A DNA stretch of 15,722 nt from Frankiales bacterium (GTDB lineage: Bacteria; Actinomycetota; Actinomycetes; Mycobacteriales; SCTD01), in NCBI GenBank assembly GCA_025465145.1, contig JAODNS010000251.1, forward strand, positions 1 through 15,722, given 5' to 3'. The notes below the pieces were generated by a model, which was not told the DNA's origin, ran no database searches, and was given only the letters and a program-made list of their open reading frames with translations. The translations under genes and the position numbers were made by a program. Below are positions 9,071 to 15,722 of the stretch, in pieces (position 1 is the first letter of the stretch; every line of letters starts with the position of its first letter).

Positions 9071-9383
9071 GCGGCCGCGACCAGCTCGTCCGCGCCTGCT
9101 CGTCGCGTCGCAGCGGGTGCTGCTCGACCGGCTCGACGTGCTCGACGCCGCCGCGCTGCACCTGCTGACCGAGGGCGCTCTCGACGAGGCGACGCGGACG
9201 AGCGCGGCACGGACCGCGCACCATCTCCACGTGGGCGTTCGGCGTCGCGCGCGCCGCGCAGCTCGGCGCGCGGGCGCCGGACGTGCTGAACGTGCTGCAG
9301 GTCGGCGCCGTCGACCACGTGGCGAAGCCGTCCTCGCTGCCCGTTCTCCTGGCGCGGGTGGGCGGGCGCTCGGCCGGGGCTGA
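9067..9383 (+). pseudogene. Decayed Hpt domain joined to a receiver C-terminus
   Basis: Remnant of a phosphorelay or response-regulator gene that started by a 4-base ATGA overlap with glgX. The first frame gives MSGRDQLVRA and is then lost near 9095. The next frame continues LLVASQRVLLDRLDVLDAAA and later TSAARTAHHLH, which resembles the helix of an Hpt domain with its phosphorylatable histidine. The frame changes again near 9235, where the expected GSLGTFG-like segment is shortened, and continues AFGVARAAQLGARAPDVL. The sequence then becomes LQVGAVDHVAKPSSLPVLLA, which matches the last part of a receiver domain, with the conserved lysine in AKP. The receiver's N-terminal part and aspartate are absent, so an internal deletion seems to have joined two domains. 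No single open frame covers it, so it is not expected to make a working protein. Confidence 0.6.
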
Positions 9384-9384
9384 C

Positions 9385-9495
9385 GTGCGGCACCTGCTCG
9401 TGCTGGCGGCGCTGGTCATGGTCGCACCGGCGGCCGCCGCCCTTGCCACCGCGTTCCTGGCGCGAGGTCCGCGTCGCGAGGCGGGCCGGCGTGCA
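9385..9495 (+). pseudogene. Possible N-terminus of a membrane protein, truncated
   Basis: From a GTG at 9385 the frame reads VRHLLVLAALVMVAPAAAAL then ATAFLARGPRREAGRR: one hydrophobic helix followed by basic residues, like the start of a single-pass membrane protein. The frame then runs into low-complexity arginine/serine-rich sequence, and glycosyltransferase sequence starts in another frame. It could equally be a spurious open stretch. It fits the picture of a collapsed gene series. Confidence 0.3.
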
Positions 9496-9503
9496 GCGGG
9501 CGC

Positions 9504-9953
9504 TGGCCGCCGTCGGCCCTCGGGAGGCAGCGGGACCGCTGGCACCGAGGGCTCACACAGACGCTGTGGGCCTACCGCGGCTCGTGGTTCAACCCGCGGG
9601 ACGGCCCCCTTGGCCTGGTCGCCTACCCGTACTTCGTCCTCGTCGAGCTGCTCGCGCCGGTCGTGGAGGCGGTCGGCCTCGTCGGGCTGGTCCTCGGCCT
9701 GTTGCTCGGCGCGGTCGACGTGCCGTTCGCGATCGCCTTCTTCCTGTTCGCGTACGGGTGCGGCGCCCTGCTGTCGATGATCGCCGTCCTCATGGACGTC
9801 CTGTCCGGGCAGCGGCCACCGGGACGGAAGGACCTGCTGCTGCTCGCCCTGTGGGCGGTCCTGGAGCCGATCGGCTACCGGCAGCTGACCGTCGTCTGGC
9901 GGCTGCGCGGCATCGTCCGCGCGCTGCAGGGCGCAGCGACTGGGGCGTCATGA
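9504..9953 (+). pseudogene. C-terminal remnant of a family-2 membrane glycosyltransferase
   Basis: The frame beginning near 9504 reads SALGRQRDRWHRGLTQTL (about 9513–9566), which contains the QxxRW motif of processive family-2 glycosyltransferases such as cellulose or hyaluronan synthase-like enzymes. It continues with YRGSWFNPRDGPLGLVAYPY and several membrane helices up to about 9800, then GRKDLLLLALWAVLEPIGYR and a stop at 9951–9953. The catalytic domain with its nucleotide-sugar aspartates (N-terminal) is absent, and no plausible start with homology precedes the motif; the only later start, GTG at 9663, would give 96 residues of membrane sequence. I read it as the 3' end of a once larger polysaccharide-synthase gene left after a deletion. 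Confidence in the family is good, confidence in its inactivity moderate. Confidence 0.65.
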
Positions 9954-10015
9954 CGCGGACCGGGCTCGTCGTCGTCGACGACCAGCATCCGCCCGCGCTC
10001 GATCTCAGGCCGTGA
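9950..10015 (+). pseudogene. Truncated receiver-domain start abutting glgP
   Basis: ATG at 9950 overlaps the glycosyltransferase stop (ATGA) and opens 21 residues, MTRTGLVVVDDQHPPALDL and two more, before TGA. VVVDDQ resembles the first strand and acidic pocket of a response-regulator receiver. The rest of the domain is missing, and the frame enters the 3' end of glgP. The evidence is short, so this is tentative. Confidence 0.3.
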
Positions 10016-12554
10016 CCATGAGGCCGAGGTCGGCATCGCCGGGCAGCCGGTCGCTGTGCGGCAGCACGCGGACCGTGTAGCCGAACGACCCGGCCCGCTC
10101 GAGCGGCACCTCGCCCTCGTACCGCTGCAGCCCGTCGTCGCCCGCTCCGGCGGCGGTGAGCGGCACGTAGGTCGGCGTCCGCAGCTGGTCGCTCTCGTCG
10201 ACCCGCCCGTACGCCGCCTGCACCGTCACGTCCTCGGGCCGCAGCCCGCCGAGGTCGACCAGCGCGCGCACCTCGAGCCGCGCACCGACCTGCGGCGCAT
10301 CGCCGACACCGCCGGCCTCCACGTGCACGACGCGCACGTCGCCCCACCGCTCCTGCACCGTCCGGCGCCACTCGGCAACCTGGCGCGCAGGCGCGAACGA
10401 CGACGCGGCCAGCTCCCGCGACGAGGCCGCGGCCGGCGAGTACAGCTGGTGCACGTAGTCGCGCACCATCCGCGACGCGAGCACCTTCGGGCCGAGCGAC
10501 TGCAGCGTGTGCCGCACCATCTCGACCCACCGCTGCGGGACCCCGTCGGCATCGAGGTCGTAGAACTTCGTGCGCACCTGCTTCTCGACGAGCTCGTAGA
10601 ACCCGGTCGCCTCGATGTCGTCGCGGCGGTCCGGGTCGCTGACGCCGTCGGCGGTCGGGATCGCCCAGCCGTTCTCGCCGTCGTACATCTCGTCCCACCA
10701 CCCGTCGCGGATCGACAGGTTCAGGCCGCCGTTCAGCGCGCTCTTCATGCCGGACGTGCCGCACGCCTCGAGCGGCCGCAGCGGGTTGTTGAGCCAGACG
10801 TCGCAGCCGCCGTACAGGTAGCGCGCCATGCCGATGTCGTAGTCCGGCAGGAACGCGATCCGGTGCCGGACGTCCTCGCCGTCCGCGAACCGCACGATCT
10901 GCTGGACGAGCTCCTTGCCGCCGTCGTCGGCCGGGTGCGACTTGCCGGCGATGACCAGCTGCACCGGCCGCTCCGGGTCGAGCAGCAGCGAGCGCAGCCG
11001 GTCCGGGTCGCGGAGCATGAGGGTCAGGCGCTTGTACGACGGAACGCGGCGGGCGAAACCGATCGTCAGCACGTCGGGGTCGAAGGCGGTGTCGGTCCAG
11101 CCGAGCTCGGCCTCGGACGCGCCGCGCTGCAGCCACGACTCCTTGACCCGCCTGCGCACCTCGTCGACGAGCCGCGCGCGCAGCACGCCGCGGGTCGACC
11201 AGATCGCCTCCGCAGGGACCTTGGAGATCTCCTCCCAGCCCTGCGCCTCGGCGGTGATGGAGGTGCCGATCTCGCGCTCGGCCAGCTCGAACACCTCGCG
11301 GCTGACCCAGGTCGGCGCGTGCACGCCGTTCGTCACCGAGGAGATCGGCACCTCGGCCGGGTCGAAGCCGCGCCACAGGCCGCTGAACATCTCGCGGCTG
11401 ACGATGCCGTGCAGCTTCGCGACGCCGTTGCGGCGCTGGGCCATGCGCAGCCCCATGTGCGCCATGTTGAACACGTCCGGGTCCTCCTCGGCGCCGAGCT
11501 CGAGGATCCGGTCGACGGGCACGCCGTCGACCCCGTTGTCGCCGCCGAAGTACCGGGCGATCAGCTCGCGCGGGAACCGGTCGATGCCGGCCGGGACCGG
11601 GGTGTGCGTCGTGAAGACGGTGCCGGCGCGGACGGCCTCGCGCGCCTCGTCGTACGACAAGCCCAGCGCGGTCAGCTCGCGGATCCGCTCGAGGCCGAGG
11701 AAGCCGGCGTGCCCCTCGTTCGTGTGGAACACCTCGGGCGCGGGCTCGCCGGTGAGGGCGGTGTAGGCGCGGATGGCCCGGACGCCCCCGATGCCCAGCA
11801 GCATCTCCTGGTGCAGCCGGTGGTCGCTGCCGCCGCCGTAGAGGCGGTCGGTGACCTCGCGCTCGGCCGGCGCGTTCTCCTCCACGTCGGAGTCGAGCAG
11901 CAGCAGCGGCACCCGCCCGACCTGCGCCTTCCAGACCTGCGCGTGCAGCGTCCGGCCCTCGGGGAAGCCGACCGCGATCTTCAGCGGCGCGCCCGCGGCG
12001 TCCGTCAGCAGGGTCAGCGGCAGGCCGTGCGGGTCGATCGGGGGGTACCGCTCCTGCTGCCAGCCCTCCGCGTTCAGCGTCTGCTTGTAGTAGCCGGCCC
12101 GGTAGAGCATCCCGACGCCGAGGATCGGCACGCCCAGGTCGGAGGCCGCCTTGAGGTGGTCGCCGGCGAGGATGCCGAGGCCGCCGGAGTACTGCGGCAG
12201 CACCTCGGTGATGCCGAACTCGGGCGAGAAGTACGCGATCGAGGTCGGCGCGTCCTGCAGCGACTGGTACCACTTCGGCGTCGTCAGGTACGCGCGCAGG
12301 TCGTCGTGCGTCGCCTGCAGCCGAGCCAGGAAGTCCTGGTCGGCAGCCAGCTCGGCCAGCCGCTCCGGGCTGACCTCGCCGAGCAGCCGGACGGGGTCCT
12401 GGTTGACGGCCGCCCACGTCTCGGGATCGACCGACGCGAACAGGTCCAGGGACGCGGGGTGCCACGACCAGCGCAGGTTCATGACGAGTTCGCCGAGCGG
12501 GGCGAGGGCCTGCGGCAGGGCCAGGCGGACGGTGAAACGGCGGAGGGCTCTCAC
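10005..12554 (-). CDS. glgP: Glycogen (alpha-glucan) phosphorylase, DUF3417 type
   Basis: Releases glucose-1-phosphate from alpha-1,4-glucan ends using phosphate and pyridoxal phosphate. The protein has 849 residues, typical of the shorter GT35 group of actinobacteria and thermophiles. It opens MRALRRFTVR … NLRWSWHP, the DUF3417 N-terminal domain, then YFSPEFGI (108–115) and GGLGILAGDHLKAASDLG (124–141). The PLP lysine is Lys604 in CGTSGMKSALNGG, followed by LSIRDGWWDE. The frame is open well upstream (to 12722), but the GTG at 12554 begins the conserved N-terminus and has TAGGGT 7 bases before it. Its stop lies inside the decayed patch after glgX and is convergent with it. GlgX handles the branches that this enzyme leaves, so the two work together though they are transcribed separately. 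Confidence 0.95.
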   Translation of the reverse strand: MRALRRFTVRLALPQALAPLGELVMNLRWSWHPASLDLFASVDPETWAAVNQDPVRLLGEVSPERLAELAADQDFLARLQATHDDLRAYLTTPKWYQSLQDAPTSIAYFSPEFGITEVLPQYSGGLGILAGDHLKAASDLGVPILGVGMLYRAGYYKQTLNAEGWQQERYPPIDPHGLPLTLLTDAAGAPLKIAVGFPEGRTLHAQVWKAQVGRVPLLLLDSDVEENAPAEREVTDRLYGGGSDHRLHQEMLLGIGGVRAIRAYTALTGEPAPEVFHTNEGHAGFLGLERIRELTALGLSYDEAREAVRAGTVFTTHTPVPAGIDRFPRELIARYFGGDNGVDGVPVDRILELGAEEDPDVFNMAHMGLRMAQRRNGVAKLHGIVSREMFSGLWRGFDPAEVPISSVTNGVHAPTWVSREVFELAEREIGTSITAEAQGWEEISKVPAEAIWSTRGVLRARLVDEVRRRVKESWLQRGASEAELGWTDTAFDPDVLTIGFARRVPSYKRLTLMLRDPDRLRSLLLDPERPVQLVIAGKSHPADDGGKELVQQIVRFADGEDVRHRIAFLPDYDIGMARYLYGGCDVWLNNPLRPLEACGTSGMKSALNGGLNLSIRDGWWDEMYDGENGWAIPTADGVSDPDRRDDIEATGFYELVEKQVRTKFYDLDADGVPQRWVEMVRHTLQSLGPKVLASRMVRDYVHQLYSPAAASSRELAASSFAPARQVAEWRRTVQERWGDVRVVHVEAGGVGDAPQVGARLEVRALVDLGGLRPEDVTVQAAYGRVDESDQLRTPTYVPLTAAGAGDDGLQRYEGEVPLERAGSFGYTVRVLPHSDRLPGDADLGLMVTA

Positions 12555-12561
12555 CCGACGG

Positions 12562-12567
12562 ACCCTA
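12562..12567 (-). promoter_or_regulatory. Leaderless-type -10 element of glgP
   Basis: TAGGGT on the minus strand ends 7 bases before the GTG start at 12554. No ribosome binding site fits between them, so the message would begin at the start codon. I see no convincing -35 at 17–19 bases. Confidence 0.6.
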
Positions 12568-12623
12568 GTGGGGGGCAGCGGGCGATGGCACCGAAGGCGG
12601 GACGAACCCCACGAACAGACCAT

Positions 12624-12633
12624 GGAGATCTCC
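12624..12633. promoter_or_regulatory. Palindrome in the glgP / response-regulator divergent gap
   Basis: GGAGATCTCC is a perfect 10-base palindrome in the 132-base gap between the divergent starts of glgP and the response regulator, about 57 bases upstream of the glgP -10. It could be an operator; nothing else supports that. The rest of this gap holds TTGACG at 12651–12656 without a -10 at normal spacing. Confidence 0.25.
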
Positions 12634-12686
12634 CGCGGCGTCGTCGATCCTTGACGCGGGGGTAGTAGGCCTGAGAAGAGGACGTC

Positions 12687-13055
12687 GTGCTGCGCGCGCT
12701 CATCGTGGACGACGACCACCACATGCGCCTGCTCATCCGGCTCACCCTCGAGACGGGCGACGCGGAGATCGGGGTGGCCTGCGAGGCGGAGTCCGGACCA
12801 GCGGCGCTGGCCGCCATCCGGGCCGACCGCCCCGACGTCGTCGTGCTCGACAACATGATGCCGGGCATGAGCGGCCTCGACGTCGCGCGCGAGGTCCTAC
12901 GCGACGACCCGGACCAGCGGATCGTGCTGTTCTCCGCCGCCCTGGACGAGCGGACGCTGGCGCAGGCCGGCGCGCTCGGCGTCCGGGCGTGCCTGCACAA
13001 GACGAGCATCGAGCAGCTCGTGGAGACAGTGCTGGAGGTCGTGGCCGCACCTTGA
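12687..13055 (+). CDS. Receiver-only response regulator (CheY-like)
   Basis: A 122-residue single receiver domain with no output domain. Phosphorylation would occur on Asp55 in VVVLDNMMPGMSG. The acidic pocket is Asp8–Asp10 in IVDDD, the switch serine is Ser83 in LFSAALDE, and the invariant lysine is Lys105 in LHKTS, so all switch residues are present. After the receiver only a short tail (EVVAAP) remains, so it would act by protein contact, as a phosphate sink, or as a phosphorelay step rather than as a transcription factor. The GTG start has AGAGGA about 7 bases upstream. No histidine kinase gene is in the window. It lies between glgP (divergent) and glgE (same strand, 56 bases downstream with its own promoter). 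A role in glycogen or trehalose control is only suggested by position. Confidence 0.88.
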   Translation: MLRALIVDDDHHMRLLIRLTLETGDAEIGVACEAESGPAALAAIRADRPDVVVLDNMMPGMSGLDVAREVLRDDPDQRIVLFSAALDERTLAQAGALGVRACLHKTSIEQLVETVLEVVAAP

Positions 13056-13098
13056 GCGGCGAGAGCGGGCGCCCACGTTCACCCCCCAGGCAGGTGGG

Positions 13099-13104
13099 TA
13101 CGGT
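13099..13104 (+). promoter_or_regulatory. Leaderless-type -10 element of glgE
   Basis: TACGGT ends exactly 7 bases before the ATG at 13112, with no ribosome binding site between. GTTCAC at 13077–13082, 16 bases upstream, is a weak -35 candidate. It would drive glgE–treS independently of the response regulator. Confidence 0.55.
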
Positions 13105-13111
13105 CGCCGCA

Positions 13112-15100
13112 ATGGTCGGTCGAATCGCAGTCGTGGACGTACGTCCGGTGGTCTCGTGCGGGCAGTACCCGTCACGCGCAGTCACTGGAGAGGCGCTGAC
13201 AGTACGGGCAACCGTCTTCCGCGAGGGGCATGACGCTGTCGCGTGCAACGTCGCCGTCACAGGGCCGGACGGGACGGCCCAGCCGTTCCTCCGGATGGCC
13301 CCGGACGACACCGAGCCCGACATCTGGTGGGCGGTCTGGTCACCGGACGCAGAGGGGCTCTGGAGCTTCGTCGTCGAGGGCTGGAGCGACCCGCTCGGCA
13401 CCTGGTGGCACGACGCGCCGCTCAAGGTCGAGGCGGGCGTCGACGTCGACGTCATGCTCGAGGAGGGGGCGCGCCTGTACGAGCGCGCCGCCAAGGGGCT
13501 GCCGAAGACCATTGACAAGAAGGGCCGGTCGGCCGTCACCGGGCTGGCCGACGTGCTGCGCGACAGCACGCGCGACCCGGTCGAGCGGCTGCGATCGGCG
13601 ATGGCCGACGACGTCGTCGCGCTGCTGACCGAGCACCCGCTTCGCGAGATGGTGACGCCCGGCGAGACCCGGCAGGTCTGGGTCGACCGGCAGCGGGCGC
13701 TGTACGGCGCCTGGTACGAATTCGTCCCGCGCTCCGAGGGCGCCTTCGTCCCGGCCGACGGCGGCCCGATGCGCAGCGGCACATTCCGCACCGCGATGGA
13801 GCGGCTGCCCGCGGTCGCCGGGATGGGCTTTGACGTCGTCTACCTGCCGCCGGTCCACCCGATCGGCGAGGTCAACCGCAAGGGCCCGAACAGCCCTGAG
13901 TTTCCCGGCGGCAAGCCCATCGACATCGGGCCGCACGACCCGGGGTCACCGTGGGCCATCGGCTCCAGGGACGGCGGCCACGACGCCGTGCACCCGGACC
14001 TGGGGACGATCGAGGACTTCGACGCGTTCGTCGAGGAGTCCCGCCGCCTCGGGATGGAGGTCGCGCTCGACCTCGCCCTGCAGTGCGCGCCGGACCACCC
14101 GTGGGCGCTCGAGCACCCGGAGTGGTTCACCACGCGCGCCGACGGCACCATCGCCTACGCCGAGAACCCGCCGAAGAAGTACCAGGACATCTACCCGCTC
14201 AACTTCGACAACGACCCGGACGGGCTCTACGCCGAGGTCCTGCGAGTCGTCCGGTACTGGGTCGGCCACGGCGTCAAGATCTTCCGGGTCGACAACCCGC
14301 ACACGAAGCCGCTGCAGTTCTGGGAGTGGCTCATCGCGCAGGTGAAGGCCACCGACCCGGACGTGCTGTTCCTGGCCGAGGCCTTCACCCGGCCCGCGAT
14401 GATGCACGAGCTCGGCCGCATCGGCTTCACGCAGTCGTACACGTACTTCACCTGGCGCACCGGCAAGACCGAGCTGCAGGAGTACGTCGAGGAGCTGGTC
14501 GAGGCCAGCGACTACATGCGGCCGAACTTCTTCGTGAACACGCCGGACATCCTGCACGCGTCACTGCAGTACGGCGGCCCTCCGATGTTCAAGATCCGGG
14601 CCGTCCTCGCGGCGATGCTCGCGCCGACCTACGGCGTCTACGCCGGGTTCGAACTGTACGAGCACGTCGCGGTGAAGCCGGGCAGCGAGGAGTATCAGAA
14701 CTCCGAGAAGTACGTCTACCGGCCGCGCGACTGGAGCAAGCCCGAGCAGTCGCTGGCGCCGTACCTGACGATGCTCAACCGGGTCCGCCGGGAGCACCCC
14801 GCGACGCACTGGCTGCGCAACGTGCGGTTCCACGAGGTCGACAGCGACAGCGTGCTCGCCTGGTCCAAGCAGCTCGGCGACGACATCGTGCTGACCGTCG
14901 TCAACCTCGACAGCCACGGCGCCCGCGAGGCCACCGTCCGGATCGACCTGCCGTCGCTCGGCTTCGACTGGAGTGACGGCCTGGTCGTGCACGACGAGGT
15001 CACCGGCGCGGACTACCACTGGGGCGCCTCGAACTACGTCCGCCTCGACCCGTTCGTCGAGCCCGCCCACGTCTTCACCGTCCGCAGGAGCACCGCGTGA
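13112..15100 (+). CDS. glgE: Maltose-1-phosphate maltosyltransferase GlgE (GH13_3)
   Basis: Transfers maltosyl units from maltose-1-phosphate to the non-reducing end of alpha-1,4-glucan, making glycogen-like polymer from trehalose-derived maltose. The protein has 662 residues, the family norm. An N-terminal beta-sandwich and helical domain (about 1–200, opening MVGRIAVVDVRPVVSCGQYP) precedes the GH13 barrel. The nucleophile is Asp394 in IFRVDNPHTKP, the acid/base is Glu423 in FLAEAFTRP, and the third acid is Asp479 in NTPDIL. Asp394 and Glu423 match the numbering I recall for the Streptomyces coelicolor enzyme. An open frame extends upstream to 12989 through the response regulator; the ATG at 13112 is chosen from the conserved N-terminus and the -10 at 13099–13104. 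Its stop overlaps the treS start by 4 bases (GTGA), as expected for the pathway TreS–Mak–GlgE–GlgB. Confidence 0.96.
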   Translation: MVGRIAVVDVRPVVSCGQYPSRAVTGEALTVRATVFREGHDAVACNVAVTGPDGTAQPFLRMAPDDTEPDIWWAVWSPDAEGLWSFVVEGWSDPLGTWWHDAPLKVEAGVDVDVMLEEGARLYERAAKGLPKTIDKKGRSAVTGLADVLRDSTRDPVERLRSAMADDVVALLTEHPLREMVTPGETRQVWVDRQRALYGAWYEFVPRSEGAFVPADGGPMRSGTFRTAMERLPAVAGMGFDVVYLPPVHPIGEVNRKGPNSPEFPGGKPIDIGPHDPGSPWAIGSRDGGHDAVHPDLGTIEDFDAFVEESRRLGMEVALDLALQCAPDHPWALEHPEWFTTRADGTIAYAENPPKKYQDIYPLNFDNDPDGLYAEVLRVVRYWVGHGVKIFRVDNPHTKPLQFWEWLIAQVKATDPDVLFLAEAFTRPAMMHELGRIGFTQSYTYFTWRTGKTELQEYVEELVEASDYMRPNFFVNTPDILHASLQYGGPPMFKIRAVLAAMLAPTYGVYAGFELYEHVAVKPGSEEYQNSEKYVYRPRDWSKPEQSLAPYLTMLNRVRREHPATHWLRNVRFHEVDSDSVLAWSKQLGDDIVLTVVNLDSHGAREATVRIDLPSLGFDWSDGLVVHDEVTGADYHWGASNYVRLDPFVEPAHVFTVRRSTA

Positions 15101-15722
15101 CCCTCGAGCACCACCTCGGCCACGGCGAGCTCGTCGACCTGGAGAGCTCGCGGGACCCGCTGTGGTTCAAGCGCGCGGTCTTCTACGAGGTCCTCATCCG
15201 CGGCTTCGCCGACAGCAACGGCGACGGCACCGGTGACATCAAGGGCCTGACCAGCAAGCTCGACTACCTCAAGTGGCTGGGCGTCGACTGCGTCTGGCTG
15301 CTGCCGATCTACCAGTCGCCCCTGCGCGACGGCGGCTACGACATCAGCGACTTCATGAAGGTGCTGCCGGAATTCGGCGACCTCGGGGACTTCGTCGAGC
15401 TCGTCGACGAGGCGCACAAGCGCGGGATGCGCATCATCGCGGACCTCGTCATGAACCACAGCTCGGACCAGCACCCGTGGTTCCAGGCGTCCCGCGAGGA
15501 CCCGGATGGGCCGTATGGCGACTATTACGTCTGGTCCGACACCGACGAGCCGTACGCCGAGGCGCGCATCATCTTCGTCGACACCGAGACGTCGAACTGG
15601 ACGTGGGACCCGGTGCGCAAGCAGTACTACTGGCATCGCTTCTTCAGCCACCAGCCGGACCTGAACTACGAGAACCCGGCCGTGCAGGACGCCATGATCG
15701 AGGTCCTGAAGTTCTGGCTGGA
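15097..15722 (+). CDS. treS: Trehalose synthase (TreS), N-terminal part (runs off the window)
   Basis: Interconverts trehalose and maltose, feeding maltose to a maltokinase (Mak) and then GlgE. About 208 residues are visible. After a short N-terminal extension the sequence reads WFKRAVFYEVLIRGFADSNG and then DGTGDIKGLTSKLDYLKWLG, the strong TreS signature, with conserved region I DLVMNHSSDQHPWF. The catalytic acids lie beyond the window. It begins at a GTG overlapping the glgE stop by 4 bases, so the two are translationally coupled. Whether treS here is fused to a maltokinase domain, as in some actinobacteria, cannot be seen. Other GH13 members such as oligo-1,6-glucosidase are less likely given the N-terminus and the glgE neighbour. 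Confidence 0.93.
   Translation, partial: MTLEHHLGHGELVDLESSRDPLWFKRAVFYEVLIRGFADSNGDGTGDIKGLTSKLDYLKWLGVDCVWLLPIYQSPLRDGGYDISDFMKVLPEFGDLGDFVELVDEAHKRGMRIIADLVMNHSSDQHPWFQASREDPDGPYGDYYVWSDTDEPYAEARIIFVDTETSNWTWDPVRKQYYWHRFFSHQPDLNYENPAVQDAMIEVLKFWL

Noticed and set aside
9969..9980. Palindromic GTCGTCGACGAC near the end of the glgX–glgP convergent gap as a terminator
   Set aside because: The repeat arises from Val/Asp codons of the receiver-like remnant, has no loop and no supporting context.
12622..12654. Ten-codon ORF MEISRGVVDP upstream of the response regulator as a leader peptide
   Set aside because: No ribosome binding site, no attenuator-like structure and no codon run; too short to support.
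12651..12656. TTGACG as the -35 of the response regulator
   Set aside because: No -10-like hexamer lies 16–19 bases downstream; TAGTAG lies only 6 bases away.
12555..12722. Extension of the GlgP frame upstream of 12554
   Set aside because: The extra residues have no homology and would overlap the response regulator; the GTG at 12554 matches the conserved N-terminus and has a -10 at 7 bases.

Overview
The window is very GC-rich and shows the start-codon habits, short gene spacing and gene content of a high-GC Gram-positive bacterium (Actinomycetota). The GlgE–TreS maltosyl-phosphate pathway, the DUF3417-type glycogen phosphorylase and an etfB–etfA / iscS neighbourhood (fixA–fixB … iscS–trmU in Mycobacterium) all point the same way. 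I cannot place the genus from sequence alone.

Left part (1–5365). The minus strand carries the N-terminal part of a cysteine desulfurase, preceded by a gene for a phenylacetate-CoA-ligase-like protein whose key adenylation residues look lost. A short-chain dehydrogenase gene runs divergently from it on the plus strand and is broken by what looks like the loss of one G near 2359. A strong hairpin separates it from the convergent etfB–etfA pair. An enoyl-CoA hydratase gene lies upstream of etfB on the same strand. This is a fatty-acid or acyl-CoA oxidation neighbourhood: the hydratase acts on enoyl-CoA, and ETF takes electrons from acyl-CoA dehydrogenases. A palindrome sits inside the predicted etfBA promoter.

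Middle part (5366–10015). An acidic protein of unknown function, an alpha/beta hydrolase and a GlgX-type glycogen debranching enzyme are chained by 4-base GTGA overlaps. After glgX comes about 0.9 kb of decayed coding sequence. It holds an Hpt domain joined to the end of a receiver domain, a possible membrane-protein N-terminus, the C-terminal membrane part of a family-2 glycosyltransferase, and the first residues of another receiver. These look like several genes collapsed by deletions.

Right part (10005–15722). A glycogen phosphorylase gene (glgP, minus strand) faces a receiver-only response regulator, which is followed by glgE and the start of treS (plus strand, 4-base overlap). GlgX and GlgP break glycogen down. 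TreS and GlgE interconvert trehalose and maltose and extend alpha-glucan from maltose-1-phosphate, so the locus holds both directions of alpha-glucan metabolism.

A recurring signal is a TANNNT hexamer 6–8 bases before start codons that lack a clear ribosome binding site (glgP, glgE, the 5452 gene, and less surely two others). This fits leaderless transcription. By contrast etfB, etfA and the hydratase have clear ribosome binding sites. I found no rRNA, tRNA, CRISPR array, intact mobile element or phage gene. I did not find a clear new biological system; the most unusual parts are the degenerate ligase-like gene, the collapsed signalling/glycosyltransferase patch and the uncharacterised gene coupled to glgX.
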